Source: Chloroflexota bacterium
Lineage (GTDB): Bacteria; Chloroflexota; Dehalococcoidia; UBA1151; TMED-70
Reading direction: 5' to 3'
NCBI GenBank assembly: GCA_002721875.1
Contig: PBLU01000026.1
Coordinates: 100,019-164,018 of the forward strand
Length of the DNA: 64,000 bases
Position 1 is the stretch's first letter; the number at the start of each line of letters is the position of its first letter. A model generated the notes under the pieces. That model worked only from the letters and a program-made list of their open reading frames with translations. It did not search any database and was not told the origin of the DNA. The position numbers and the translations under genes were made by a program. Below are positions 9,698 through 19,668 of the stretch, in pieces.

Positions 9698-9709
9698 ATG
9701 TAATAAAGC

Positions 9710-10978
9710 ATGTTTTTGAAACCAAAATTTATAATTATATTTTCTTCAATTTCTGTAATATTTGTTTTATCTGTTTTAGGTGGTGCTCTTGGAGCCAGTT
9801 TTGGCTTTGGATTTCTAGGTGGTCCGATGCCTTTCATTTCAATAGCTGCAGAAACTGTTTATAGTATTTCTTCTCCATTTTCATATAACTTAAAAAATTC
9901 AACAGTGATGCTTTGGATAGCTATGATAGTTTTGATAATAATTTCTTGGAGAGCTACAAGAAATATTAAAGAAATTCCATCAGGTCTTCAAAATATATTT
10001 GAATTACTATTCCAATTTTTTATCGATACTGCAGATGAAGCTGGTGGTAAAAAAGCAAGAAGATTCCTACCGGTTGTTATAACTATTTTTCTTGGAGTTC
10101 TGGCTTTCAACTGGATGGGAATTCTACCGGGTGTGGGTTCAATCGGTAAAGTAGAAACAATTGAAGAATGGGTACACCATCATTCCCATTCTGGTCATTG
10201 TTATGATGTAGCAAAAGGATCAGAAAATAAAAATATTGATAAGTATTTATTGGCTGAACTTTGCGTATTAGAGGAAGATGCATCCCATGGGTTTGTTGTT
10301 TTTGACGATTTTAGTTCAATAAACTTAATGCCTTTAGGTAGAGGAGAATCAACTAGAGCTCCTCTGCATTCAATTGGTGACTATGAAGTTCAAAATATAA
10401 TTGATATTAAGAAGAAAATTACAGCAGGTACTAAACCTGAAGATGTACAAGAACTAACAATAATTAGAGAAAATATAAAGAATGGTAAAGTGTTGAAACT
10501 TTACAAAAATCCTGACGATGGAAGTATTAGCCCTAATTCTTATTTAGGAAAGAAAACAGGAGAACTGATTCCATTTTTTAGAGGGGCATCTACTGATGTA
10601 AATACAACTCTTGCAATAGCGATTTTTTCTATGATTGCTATTCAATTTTGGGGATTTTCATCATTAGGGTTTTCTGGTTACGGAGGTAAATTTATTAATT
10701 TTTCTCACGGACCAATAAATGCCTTTGTTGGCATTTTAGAATTATTTGGAGAATTTGCTAAAACTATAAGTTTTACTTTTAGGCTTTTCGGAAATATGTT
10801 TGCAGGAGAAATAGTTTTAATATCCATGGGATTTTTACTTCCTCTTATAGGGATGATTCCTTTTATGGGATTAGAGCTTTTTGTTGGAGTAATCCAAGCA
10901 TTTATATTTTCAATGTTAACACTAGTTTTTGGTGTGATGGCAATTACCTCACACTCAGAACATGAGGAGCATGAATAG
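9710..10978 (+). CDS. atpB: ATP synthase F0 subunit a, with a large insertion
   Basis: Subunit a forms the two proton half-channels against the c-ring. The essential arginine is Arg358 in SFTFRLFGNMFAGE, and the family block STDVNTTLAIAI is present. At 422 residues it is far longer than usual (about 230-300). The extra length is about 140 residues, roughly 142-283, lying between NWMGILPG and ELIPFFRGASTDVN. The insert is hydrophilic and begins with the histidine cluster EEWVHHHSHSGHC. The flanking membrane helices are intact, and the reading frame shows no frameshift. The C-terminus is also acidic and histidine-containing (HSEHEEHE). Normal ATG, inside a complete atp operon. Confidence 0.95.
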   Translation: MFLKPKFIIIFSSISVIFVLSVLGGALGASFGFGFLGGPMPFISIAAETVYSISSPFSYNLKNSTVMLWIAMIVLIIISWRATRNIKEIPSGLQNIFELLFQFFIDTADEAGGKKARRFLPVVITIFLGVLAFNWMGILPGVGSIGKVETIEEWVHHHSHSGHCYDVAKGSENKNIDKYLLAELCVLEEDASHGFVVFDDFSSINLMPLGRGESTRAPLHSIGDYEVQNIIDIKKKITAGTKPEDVQELTIIRENIKNGKVLKLYKNPDDGSISPNSYLGKKTGELIPFFRGASTDVNTTLAIAIFSMIAIQFWGFSSLGFSGYGGKFINFSHGPINAFVGILELFGEFAKTISFTFRLFGNMFAGEIVLISMGFLLPLIGMIPFMGLELFVGVIQAFIFSMLTLVFGVMAITSHSEHEEHE

Positions 10979-11013
10979 CAAGTTTTAAAAAAAACAAATG
11001 AAGGGAGCATGAA

Positions 11014-11241
11014 ATGGCAAGTGAATATCAACCAATTGGAGCAGCATTATCCATGGGACTGGGAGCGATAGGTTCAGCATTAGGTATAGGAATGCTAGCT
11101 AATGGAGCTTTACAATCTCTAGGTAGAAATCCTGAGGCAAGAGGTCCAATTCAGCAGAGTATGATTTTAGCTATTGCTTTTACAGAAGCTATAGCAATTT
11201 ATTCTCTTGTTGTGGCCATATTAATATTATTTGTACTGTAA
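11014..11241 (+). CDS. atpE: ATP synthase F0 subunit c
   Basis: This 75-residue hairpin protein forms the rotating ring. Helix 1 is glycine-rich (LSMGLGAIGSALGIGM), followed by the polar loop RNPEARGPIQ and helix 2 with the ion-binding Glu58 (FTEAIAIYSLVV). The residue after Glu58 is alanine, not the serine common in sodium-binding rings, so proton coupling is more likely. It has the strongest ribosome-binding site in the operon (GAAGGGAG, 6 bases before the ATG), and a perfect hairpin lies just downstream. Both suit a subunit needed in many copies. Confidence 0.97.
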   Translation: MASEYQPIGAALSMGLGAIGSALGIGMLANGALQSLGRNPEARGPIQQSMILAIAFTEAIAIYSLVVAILILFVL

Positions 11242-11262
11242 ATTATTTTTTTTACTATAAAG

Positions 11263-11289
11263 TTTTCAGCTGATTCAATCAGCTGAAAA
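11263..11289 (+). promoter_or_regulatory. Perfect hairpin between atpE and atpF
   Basis: TTTTCAGCTGATT and its exact reverse complement are separated by one base, giving a 12-bp stem with a 3-base loop in RNA. The base of the stem abuts AGGAG, the atpF ribosome-binding site. No long U-run follows, so it is more likely an mRNA-stabilising or translation-modulating element than a full terminator. It would favour atpE over downstream genes. Confidence 0.7.
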
Positions 11290-11303
11290 AGGAGAATAAA
11301 AAT

Positions 11304-11798
11304 ATGGATGCATTAGGTATAAACTTATCAGGGTTGATAACCCAACTACTTAGTTTTACTGTTTTATTTTTAATACTAAGAAAGTTGCTCTTTGGCCCTA
11401 TAAGTTCTGTTTTACAAAGTAGAGCTACAAAAATTCAAGAAAGTCTTGAAGCCGCAGAAAGGGTTAAAAATGAAGCTGATGAATCTGCCGAGAAATTAGA
11501 AAAAGAAATCAATTTAGCTAGGCAAGAAGGTCAAAAGCTAATAAGTGACGCTAGGGAAGCAGCTGAAAAGTTTAAAGAGCAAGAAATGAATAAAGCTCAA
11601 AAAGAATCACAAGAAATTATTGATAAAGCAAATAAAGCTATTGAAAAAGAGAAAGATCTTGCAATTCAGTCTGTTAGAAAAGAATTTTCTTCTCTAGTTA
11701 TTTCTGCAGCATCAAAAGTAGTCGATAAATCAATTGATGAAAAAGATCATAAAAAAATAATAGATAGCGCTTTAGAGGAAGAAATTAAAAAGAATTAA
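11304..11798 (+). CDS. atpF: ATP synthase F0 subunit b
   Basis: This is the peripheral stalk subunit. It has one N-terminal membrane helix (about residues 8-28, LITQLLSFTVLFLILRKLLF) followed by a long charged alpha-helical rod rich in Glu, Lys and Ala with the KEEADE-like pattern of b subunits, ending in DEKDHKKIIDSALEEE for delta contact. At 164 residues the length is typical. The ribosome-binding site AAGGAG sits at the foot of the intergenic hairpin. Only one b gene is present (no b'). Confidence 0.95.
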   Translation: MDALGINLSGLITQLLSFTVLFLILRKLLFGPISSVLQSRATKIQESLEAAERVKNEADESAEKLEKEINLARQEGQKLISDAREAAEKFKEQEMNKAQKESQEIIDKANKAIEKEKDLAIQSVRKEFSSLVISAASKVVDKSIDEKDHKKIIDSALEEEIKKN

Positions 11799-11799
11799 C

Positions 11800-12345
11800 A
11801 TGGTAAGTTCAGTAGTCAAAAGATATGGAAAAGCAATATTAGAAATTGCATTAGAATCTAAAAAAATTGATATTTGGATAAAAAATTTTGAAGATTCTGA
11901 AGAAATAATACTAGACGAGGATTTATTTTCTTTCTTAAGCTCTCCTCAGGTTCCTATTTCAGAGAAATTAAATTCAATTGACACTCTGATGAATGATTAT
12001 GAGACTTTATTTATTAATTTTCTTAAAGTTTTAATAATTAGGTCGCAAGTTGAGCTTTTCTTGCCGATAAAGGAAGAGTTCTTTGATCAGAATAAGATCC
12101 TTGAGGGCAAAGTTTTAGCAAACATAACAACTTCTGTGAAATTAGATAGGACCCAAAAAGACTTATTGACAAAGAAAATATGTGATATTTTTGAAGTAAA
12201 TGAAGTCGAAATAATTGAGCATAAAGATGAGTCAATAATTGGAGGATTCATAATCAAGGTTGGAGATACAATAATTGATTCATCAACAAAAAATAAACTT
12301 AATGGATTAGAAAAATATTTATTAAGATCAACGACATTAAAGTAA
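11800..12345 (+). CDS. atpH: ATP synthase F1 subunit delta
   Basis: Delta links the peripheral stalk to the top of the alpha3-beta3 head. It starts VVKRYGKAILEIALE, the standard N-terminal helical bundle (compare ARRYAKALFELA), and ends with the conserved block IGGFIIKVGDTIIDSSTKNKLNGLEKYL. At 181 residues the length is normal. The ATG follows the atpF stop by one base. Confidence 0.95.
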   Translation: MVSSVVKRYGKAILEIALESKKIDIWIKNFEDSEEIILDEDLFSFLSSPQVPISEKLNSIDTLMNDYETLFINFLKVLIIRSQVELFLPIKEEFFDQNKILEGKVLANITTSVKLDRTQKDLLTKKICDIFEVNEVEIIEHKDESIIGGFIIKVGDTIIDSSTKNKLNGLEKYLLRSTTLK

Positions 12346-12360
12346 TAATGGAGAAATATT

Positions 12361-13872
12361 ATGTCACCAAATAGTCAAGATATAGCATCAATAATTAAAA
12401 AACAAATTGAGGAATTTGGAGGGGACTTCTCAATGGTAGATATTGGAACCGTTGTAGAAGCAGGAGATGGTGTTGTCAGGATTCATGGATTATCAGGGGT
12501 TAAAGTTAATGAATTACTTCAATTTCCAAATGATATTATTGGTCTAGCCCTAAATTTAGAGGAAGATAGTGTAGGAGCAGTTATACTTGGTGATTATCTT
12601 GGAATTAAGGAAGGTGATGAAGTGCGTTCAACTGGAAGAATAGTTGAAGTACCGGTCGGAGAAAATTTACTAGGTAGGGTAGTTGATCCATTAGGAAGAC
12701 CTCTAGATGGGAAAGGTGATATAGATACATCAGATTCACTGCCTGTTGAAAAAATAGCAGCAGGTGTTGTTGAAAGGAAGTCAATTGATCAACCTGTTCA
12801 ATTTGGTCTAAAAATTGTTGATGCCATGGTACCTGTTGGAAGAGGTCAAAGAGAACTTGTTATTGGAGATAGAACTACTGGAAAAACCTCTTTATGTGTT
12901 GATGCATTAATTAATCAGAAAGATTCAGATATTATTGGAATTTATGTTGCTATAGGTCAAAAAGCTTCAAAGGTTTCTCAAGTTGTTACAAGATTTGAAG
13001 AACAAGGAGCTTTGGAAAATACAATTATTGTTACTGCTAACGCTTCAGACTCTGCAGCATTACAGTATCTTGCTCCATATGCTGGAGTTACTATGGCTGA
13101 GTACTTTATGTCTCAAGGAAAAGATGTCTTGATAGTTTATGATGACTTGAGTAAACATGCATGGGCATATAGACAAATGTCACTTCTGCTTAGAAGACCT
13201 CCCGGTAGAGAAGCATATCCAGGAGATGTTTTTTATCTTCACTCAAGATTACTTGAAAGAGCAGCTAAATTAGATGAAAAATATGGAGGTGGATCTATAA
13301 CTGCGTTGCCTATTATTGAAACTCAAGCAGGTGATGTTTCAGGTTACATCCCTACAAATGTCATATCTATTACTGATGGGCAACTATATTTAGAACCAGA
13401 TTTGTTTAACTCAGGTGTAAGGCCTGCAGTTAACGCTGGATTATCAGTAACTAGAGTTGGATCATCTGCACAGAGAAAAGCAATGAAAGAAGTTTCAGGC
13501 TCATTAAAAGGTGAGATGGCGCAGTATGATTCCTTAAAAACTTTTGCTCAGTTTGGTACTGATGATTTGGATGCTATTACAAAACAACAACTGGCTCGTG
13601 GAGAAAGATTAACAGAATTACTTAAACAAAATGAAAATCAACCGCTATCATTTGAAAATCAGGTATCAATTTTCTATGCTGCTAACCAAGGAGCACTTGA
13701 TGATGTTGAAATAGACCAAATCCCGGATTTTGAAAATCAATGGTATGATTTTGTATCTGCAAATTTACCAGAGGTTATGAAAAGTATATCTGAAGAAGGT
13801 GAACTTTCTGATTCATCCAAAAAGAGCTTAGATGATGCACTAAAGACATTCAAAGGAACATTTGGGAAGTAG
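12361..13872 (+). CDS. atpA: ATP synthase F1 subunit alpha
   Basis: This is the non-catalytic nucleotide-binding subunit of the F1 hexamer. The P-loop GDRTTGKT is at about residues 169-176, the [40 protein letters not shown] block is intact (SKHAWAYR and [10 protein letters not shown]), and the family signature [17 protein letters not shown] is present. At 503 residues the length is normal. The N-terminus carries the expected delta-binding segment. Preceded by GGAG, with atpG four bases downstream. Confidence 0.98.
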   Translation: MSPNSQDIASIIKKQIEEFGGDFSMVDIGTVVEAGDGVVRIHGLSGVKVNELLQFPNDIIGLALNLEEDSVGAVILGDYLGIKEGDEVRSTGRIVEVPVGENLLGRVVDPLGRPLDGKGDIDTSDSLPVEKIAAGVVERKSIDQPVQFGLKIVDAMVPVGRGQRELVIGDRTTGKTSLCVDALINQKDSDIIGIYVAIGQKASKVSQVVTRFEEQGALENTIIVTANASDSAALQYLAPYAGVTMAEYFMSQGKDVLIVYDDLSKHAWAYRQMSLLLRRPPGREAYPGDVFYLHSRLLERAAKLDEKYGGGSITALPIIETQAGDVSGYIPTNVISITDGQLYLEPDLFNSGVRPAVNAGLSVTRVGSSAQRKAMKEVSGSLKGEMAQYDSLKTFAQFGTDDLDAITKQQLARGERLTELLKQNENQPLSFENQVSIFYAANQGALDDVEIDQIPDFENQWYDFVSANLPEVMKSISEEGELSDSSKKSLDDALKTFKGTFGK

Positions 13873-13876
13873 TTAA

Positions 13877-14740
13877 ATGCCAAGTACTAAAGAATTAAGA
13901 GCAAGAATCAGATCGGTTAGTAACACTTCAAAGGTTACTGGAGCTATGCAACTTATAGCAGCTTCAAAAATGAGAAGAGCTCAGCAGAATGTCTTAAAAG
14001 GTAAGAAATATTCAGAAACTCTTCATAAACTTCTTATGAATTTATCAAGTTCTGTTGATCAAGATCAAAGTAATATTCCCTTGCTAGAAAAGCGTGAGGT
14101 AAAGAATAAGCTCATGATTCTAATCACTCCTGAAAGAGGATTAGCCGGAGCATTAGTAGGAAATATTACCAGAAAAGCTTTTGAAATAATTAGTTCATCT
14201 GATGTAAAGTATAGTATCTTATCTGTTGGTAAAAAAGGCTACAGATTTGTTAATTCTAGAGGTCAAAAAATTATAGAGCAGCTAGAAATCCCAGATAGAC
14301 CTGAAATTATTGATACATATAAGATATCTGAAATTGCAATTGATGGTTTCATTGATGGTAAATGGGATCAAGTTGATATAGTTTTTAGTGAATTTTTCAC
14401 TACAACATCACAAATTCCTAAATCTCAAACAATTTTACCAATCACAAATGATTCAGATGATGAAATCAATGAAAACCTTGATTATATTTATGAACCTTCA
14501 TCATATGAAGTTTTATTTGATCTAACTCCAAAATATGTTAGATCTCAAATTTATCAATCTATTTTGGAAGCTTTTGCTAGTGAACATTCTGCAAGAATGG
14601 TTGCAATGCAAAATGCAACCGATAATGCAAATGAATTAATAGGTCAACTCACATTAGACCTAAACAAAGCAAGGCAAGAAACTATAACTGCAGAATTATT
14701 AGATCTAATAGGTGGAATTTCTGCATTAGAAGGCAAATAA
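13877..14740 (+). CDS. atpG: ATP synthase F1 subunit gamma
   Basis: Gamma is the central rotor shaft. The N-terminal helix carries ELRARIRSVSNTSKVTGAMQLIAASKMRRA, recognisable by KVTGAMQ and ASKMRRA, and the C-terminal helix carries SEHSARMVAMQNATDNA and LNKARQETIT, which together form the coiled coil in the head. At 287 residues the length is normal. No redox-regulatory cysteine insert is seen. The short intergenic gap to atpD contains AAGGAG. Confidence 0.97.
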   Translation: MPSTKELRARIRSVSNTSKVTGAMQLIAASKMRRAQQNVLKGKKYSETLHKLLMNLSSSVDQDQSNIPLLEKREVKNKLMILITPERGLAGALVGNITRKAFEIISSSDVKYSILSVGKKGYRFVNSRGQKIIEQLEIPDRPEIIDTYKISEIAIDGFIDGKWDQVDIVFSEFFTTTSQIPKSQTILPITNDSDDEINENLDYIYEPSSYEVLFDLTPKYVRSQIYQSILEAFASEHSARMVAMQNATDNANELIGQLTLDLNKARQETITAELLDLIGGISALEGK

Positions 14741-16171
<1,431 letters not shown>

Positions 16172-16435
16172 ATGGCAAATAATCTCAATGTAAATATAGT
16201 GTCTCCTTCAGGAGAAGTTTTTTCGGGTGAAGCTAAAAGTGTTCAGGTACCCGGCTCGCTAGGCCAAATGACAATATTACCCAGCCATGCCGCGATTCTT
16301 TCAACCTTGAATAAAGGTAAAATTTCTGTGACAAGTGAAATAGATAAAGTTACGGATTTCGAAATTGATTCGGGTTTTATAGAGAATTCAAATGATGCTT
16401 TGACAATAATAATAGAAAAGCTAGCTAATATATAA
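16172..16435 (+). CDS. atpC: ATP synthase F1 subunit epsilon, N-terminal domain only
   Basis: Epsilon couples gamma to the c-ring. At 87 residues this covers only the N-terminal beta-sandwich (VSPSGEVFSGEAKSVQVPGS, then GQMTILPSHAAIL, then FEIDSGFIE) and ends at IIEKLANI. The usual C-terminal helical hairpin of about 45 residues, which inhibits ATP hydrolysis in many bacteria, is absent. The 12 bases after the stop have no continuation in another frame that looks like the missing helices, so this seems a natural short form, not a frameshift. It is the last gene of the operon. Confidence 0.93.
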   Translation: MANNLNVNIVSPSGEVFSGEAKSVQVPGSLGQMTILPSHAAILSTLNKGKISVTSEIDKVTDFEIDSGFIENSNDALTIIIEKLANI

Positions 16436-16447
16436 CTATATTATTTG

Positions 16448-16606
16448 TTAAGCCACCTTGCTTGATTGTAATTTTTTCAATAAGCCTAAAGCTTCTACCT
16501 TAGTAATTTCTCGGCTACATTGAATACAAGTAAGATGATATTTTCCTTGTGTGTCTGTATTTATTTCAACGTCACCACCACATGGGCAACACTTAGCATA
16601 AATCAC
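16448..16606 (-). CDS. Small zinc-ribbon protein, 52 residues, unrecognised
   Basis: This small minus-strand gene lies in the otherwise empty 370 bases between atpC and hspR. It starts with GTG at 16606, preceded by AAAGGAG at good spacing, and encodes MIYAKCCPCGGDVEI and so on. Two CxxC knuckles (Cys6-x-x-Cys9 and Cys27-x-x-Cys30) are spaced as in a compact zinc ribbon, and the C-terminal 20 residues form a probable helix (KVEALGLLKKL). A promoter with TTGACT, an 18-base spacer and TATTAT lies about 40 bases upstream. I do not recognise the family. Zinc binding is inferred, and a role in transcription, translation or RNA binding would be typical for the fold but is unproven. Confidence 0.75.
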   Translation of the reverse strand: MIYAKCCPCGGDVEINTDTQGKYHLTCIQCSREITKVEALGLLKKLQSSKVA

Positions 16607-16645
16607 TTGTACTCCTTTATTTAAAATTTAATATTTTCAAAAGAT

Positions 16646-16675
16646 ATAATAACTTCATTTATCGTAATAAGTCAA
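16646..16675 (-). promoter_or_regulatory. Promoter for the small zinc-ribbon gene
   Basis: On the minus strand TTGACT (16675-16670), an 18-base spacer and TATTAT (16651-16646) form a near-consensus sigma-70-type promoter. It would give a leader of about 33 bases before the GTG at 16606. Confidence 0.55.
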
Positions 16676-16757
16676 GCATAATAATAATTTAATCGTTAAC
16701 AAAATGTAAACAATAATTTTTTTTATGTTTATTTGAACGAAAACAATTCTTGTATAA

Positions 16758-16786
16758 TTGACATGATGCGTGTTAACTATTATTAT
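16758..16786 (+). promoter_or_regulatory. Promoter for hspR-grpE-dnaK
   Basis: TTGACA (16758-16763), a 17-base spacer and TATTAT (16781-16786) form a near-ideal sigma-70-type promoter ending about 18 bases before the hspR ATG. No CIRCE element is seen. A CTTG half-site overlaps the upstream edge (16749-16752), but a full HAIR inverted repeat for HspR is not evident. Confidence 0.6.
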
Positions 16787-16804
16787 GTAATGTAAGGGAG
16801 TTTT

Positions 16805-17248
16805 ATGATTAGTAATAGAGGATGGATAATTTCTAAAACTGTTTCAATTTCAACTAAGCAAGATCAAAGTTTTGAAAGTGAACAATTTAATTATGATCCT
16901 GTTCTAGGAGTTTATACAATCAGTGTTGCTTCGGAACTTATATCTATGCATCCAAATACTCTCAGAAAATATGATAGAAATGGTTTAGTTAAACCTTCAA
17001 GAACTGATGGGAAACGTAGATTGTATTCCGAAAATGATCTTCTTAGGTTGCAAATTGTAAAATTGTTAACAGAAAAATATGGATTAAACCTTGAAGGTGC
17101 TAAATTAGTTTTAGCATTGTCAATGAAAATTAAGGAAGTTGTAAATTTACTTGAGCAGGGAGTAAGTAACCAAGTCTATAAGAATTCTGCTAAAGTTGCC
17201 TCTAGAGAATTAAGAAAACTTTTTTTAGATTTAGGGATAAAAATATAA
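16805..17248 (+). CDS. hspR: HspR-type MerR-family heat-shock repressor
   Basis: HspR represses dnaK-type chaperone operons and is released when DnaK is occupied by unfolded protein. After a divergent N-terminal segment of about 35 residues, the MerR winged-helix domain begins at GVYTISVASELISMHPNTLRKYDRNGLVKPSRTDG, with the diagnostic HPNTLRKYDR and RRLYSENDL. A helical tail follows. The usual HspR starts near the domain, so the extended N-terminus (or a start further in) is a minor oddity; the ATG at 16805 has AAGGGAG in front and was kept. It leads an operon with grpE and dnaK, an order suggesting feedback control. Confidence 0.85.
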   Translation: MISNRGWIISKTVSISTKQDQSFESEQFNYDPVLGVYTISVASELISMHPNTLRKYDRNGLVKPSRTDGKRRLYSENDLLRLQIVKLLTEKYGLNLEGAKLVLALSMKIKEVVNLLEQGVSNQVYKNSAKVASRELRKLFLDLGIKI

Positions 17249-17250
17249 TT

Positions 17251-17742
17251 ATGGCTAAGAAAATTAAAGAATTAGAAGATGAAATATCTCAACTTATTTC
17301 TGAAAAAGATAAATACCTAAACATTGCCCAGAGAGCACAAGCAGACTTAGTGAACTTTAGAAAAAAATCATCTCAAGACCTTATAGAATCTGAAGAACGT
17401 TCTTACAGAAAAATTTTTCATCAGCTTATACTAGTACTTGATCAATTCACTATTGCCATGTCAGCAAAAGTTAATTCAAAAACCTATAAATCCTGGAAAG
17501 AAGGAATAGGATCTATAAATAGAAATTTTATTTCTATGCTTTCAAATTTTGAAATGACTGAAATACATTATGAATCAGGCGATATATTTGATCCAAATAT
17601 ACATGAAGCTATTTCAAGAGTAGATTCAGAAAATCATAAAGATGGAGAAATTGTTAGAGAAATATCCCCTGGTTATAAGCATAAAGATTATCTCTTAAGG
17701 CCAATATTAGTTGAGATAGCAATAAATAAGAAAAATAAATAA
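17251..17742 (+). CDS. grpE: GrpE nucleotide exchange factor
   Basis: GrpE releases ADP from DnaK in the chaperone cycle. The N-terminal half is a long coiled coil (KIKELEDEISQLISEKDKYL, then AQADLVNFRKK, the usual R-x-x-A-DF-N-RKR zone). The C-terminal beta domain contains GDIFDPNIHEAISRVDS, matching the family's F-P-HEA motif, and ends with DYLLRPILVEIA. At 163 residues it is at the short end of normal. It follows hspR by two bases and precedes dnaK. Confidence 0.92.
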   Translation: MAKKIKELEDEISQLISEKDKYLNIAQRAQADLVNFRKKSSQDLIESEERSYRKIFHQLILVLDQFTIAMSAKVNSKTYKSWKEGIGSINRNFISMLSNFEMTEIHYESGDIFDPNIHEAISRVDSENHKDGEIVREISPGYKHKDYLLRPILVEIAINKKNK

Positions 17743-17766
17743 TACAAATAATTTAAAGGAATAATA

Positions 17767-19659
17767 ATGTCAAAAGTAATTGGAATTGATTTAGGTACAA
17801 CAAATTCAGCGATGGCTGTAATGGATTCTGGAGAACCTTCTGTAATTGAAAATAATGAAGGAAAAAGAACCACTCCTTCAGTTGTTGCATTAAACACAAA
17901 ATCTAACGAAAGATTTGTCGGTGAAACAGCAAAAAGACAGTCAATAACAAACCCAGAAAATACAGTCTATTCAGCCAAAAGATTTATGGGAAGAAGATTT
18001 AACGACGGAGATCTTAAAAAAGAAATTTCTAGAGTATCTTATGGCATTAATAAAAGAGGAAATGGAGACGTTGGTATAAAGTTAGGTGAGAAAGATCATG
18101 CTCCAGCCGAAATTTCTGCGATGGTTCTTAGAAAACTTAAGGAAGATGCTGAAAATAAGTTAGGTGAAAAGGTTGATCAAGCGGTTATTACAGTTCCTGC
18201 TTATTTCAATGATTCTCAAAGAGAAGCTACCAAAGTTGCTGGCCAAATTGCAGGATTAGAAGTACTAAGAATTATTAATGAGCCAACTGCTGCTTCACTA
18301 GCTTACGGACTTGATAAAGAAGGTGATAGAACTATTGCAGTTTATGATCTAGGTGGAGGAACATTTGATGTTACAATATTGCAACTTGGAGAAGGAGTAT
18401 TTGAAGTCAAATCTACAAATGGAGATACTCAATTAGGAGGCGATGATTTTGATAACACATTAGTAGATTTTATTTGTGATGACTTTCAGAGTGAAAATGG
18501 TATAGATCTTAAAAAAGATGCTGCAGCACTACAAAGAATTAGGGTTGAAGCCGAAAGATCTAAGATTGAATTATCATCATTAAATCAAACTGAAATCAAT
18601 CTTCCTTTTATTTCAGCTGACTCAAATGGTCCAAAACATCTTCAGATGACTCTATCTAGAGCCAAGTTAGAAGAACTTACTACAACTTTAGTCGAAAAAA
18701 CAGTAAAACCAACTCTTAATGCACTTAAGGATGCTGGAGTGAAACCTGAAGAAATAAATGAAGTTGTTCTTGTTGGTGGAATGACTAGGATGCCATTAGT
18801 TACTGAAAAAGTTAAGGAATTATTCAAAAAAGAACCTAATAAAACAATTAATCCTGACGAAGTAGTAGCTTTAGGTGCAGCTATTCAAGCAGGCGTATTA
18901 CAAGGGGATGTTAAGGATGTTCTTTTACTAGATGTAACTCCTCTAACATTAGGTATAGAAACACTTGGAGGGGTTAAGACTCCATTGATTGAAAGAAATA
19001 CCACTATCCCAACATCAAAAACTGAAACATTCACAACAGCTGCTGATAATCAGCCTAGTGTAGAAATTCATGTTGTTCAAGGAGAAAGAGATATGGCTAA
19101 TGATAATGTTTCAATAGGAAGATTTTCCTTAGATGGAATCCAACCTGCCCCTAGAGGAATCCCTCAAATAGATGTAACTTTTGATATAGATGCTGATGGT
19201 ATAGTAACAGTTAAAGCCAAAGATAGAGCAACTAATAAAGAACAACAAATTACAATAACAGGAAGATCAGGAATGTCTGATGATGAAATAGATAAGATAG
19301 TTAAAGATGCTGAAAAAAATGCTGAAGAAGATAAAAAATTAAGATCAAAAATTGAAGCAAAAAATTCGTCAGAAGCAGTTATTTATCAGGCTGAAAAATT
19401 AATAACTGAAAATTCAGACAAAGTTCCGGAAAATATAACTGCTGACTTGCAAACAGAAATAGATAACTTGAAATCCATAATTTCTAATGAAGAATCTGAA
19501 GTAGAAGTAATCAATGAAGGATTAGAAAAATTAAATGTTGCTTTACAAGCATTTGGACAAAATTTACCACAACAGGAAAATAATGATACTAACCCTCCAA
19601 ATGATAGTGATAATCCAAGTGATGATGATACTGTTGATGGAGAATACAAAGAAGTATAG
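17767..19659 (+). CDS. dnaK: Chaperone DnaK (Hsp70)
   Basis: This is the ATP-dependent Hsp70 chaperone. The ATPase domain (about 1-370) has GIDLGTTNS at the start, [13 protein letters not shown], the phosphate loop [13 protein letters not shown] and VGGMTRMP. The substrate-binding domain includes [17 protein letters not shown] and a helical lid. The tail is acidic and Asn/Asp-rich ([16 protein letters not shown]) and ends DGEYKEV, like the EEVD-style ends of bacterial DnaK. At 630 residues the length is normal. No dnaJ follows, so the co-chaperone must be encoded elsewhere. Confidence 0.98.
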   Translation: MSKVIGIDLGTTNSAMAVMDSGEPSVIENNEGKRTTPSVVALNTKSNERFVGETAKRQSITNPENTVYSAKRFMGRRFNDGDLKKEISRVSYGINKRGNGDVGIKLGEKDHAPAEISAMVLRKLKEDAENKLGEKVDQAVITVPAYFNDSQREATKVAGQIAGLEVLRIINEPTAASLAYGLDKEGDRTIAVYDLGGGTFDVTILQLGEGVFEVKSTNGDTQLGGDDFDNTLVDFICDDFQSENGIDLKKDAAALQRIRVEAERSKIELSSLNQTEINLPFISADSNGPKHLQMTLSRAKLEELTTTLVEKTVKPTLNALKDAGVKPEEINEVVLVGGMTRMPLVTEKVKELFKKEPNKTINPDEVVALGAAIQAGVLQGDVKDVLLLDVTPLTLGIETLGGVKTPLIERNTTIPTSKTETFTTAADNQPSVEIHVVQGERDMANDNVSIGRFSLDGIQPAPRGIPQIDVTFDIDADGIVTVKAKDRATNKEQQITITGRSGMSDDEIDKIVKDAEKNAEEDKKLRSKIEAKNSSEAVIYQAEKLITENSDKVPENITADLQTEIDNLKSIISNEESEVEVINEGLEKLNVALQAFGQNLPQQENNDTNPPNDSDNPSDDDTVDGEYKEV

Positions 19660-19668
19660 AGGTATAAG

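Noticed and set aside
16740..16770. HAIR or CIRCE operator for heat shock
   Set aside because: Only degenerate half-sites (CTTGT, ACATG) are visible; the full inverted repeats are absent, so no operator is annotated.
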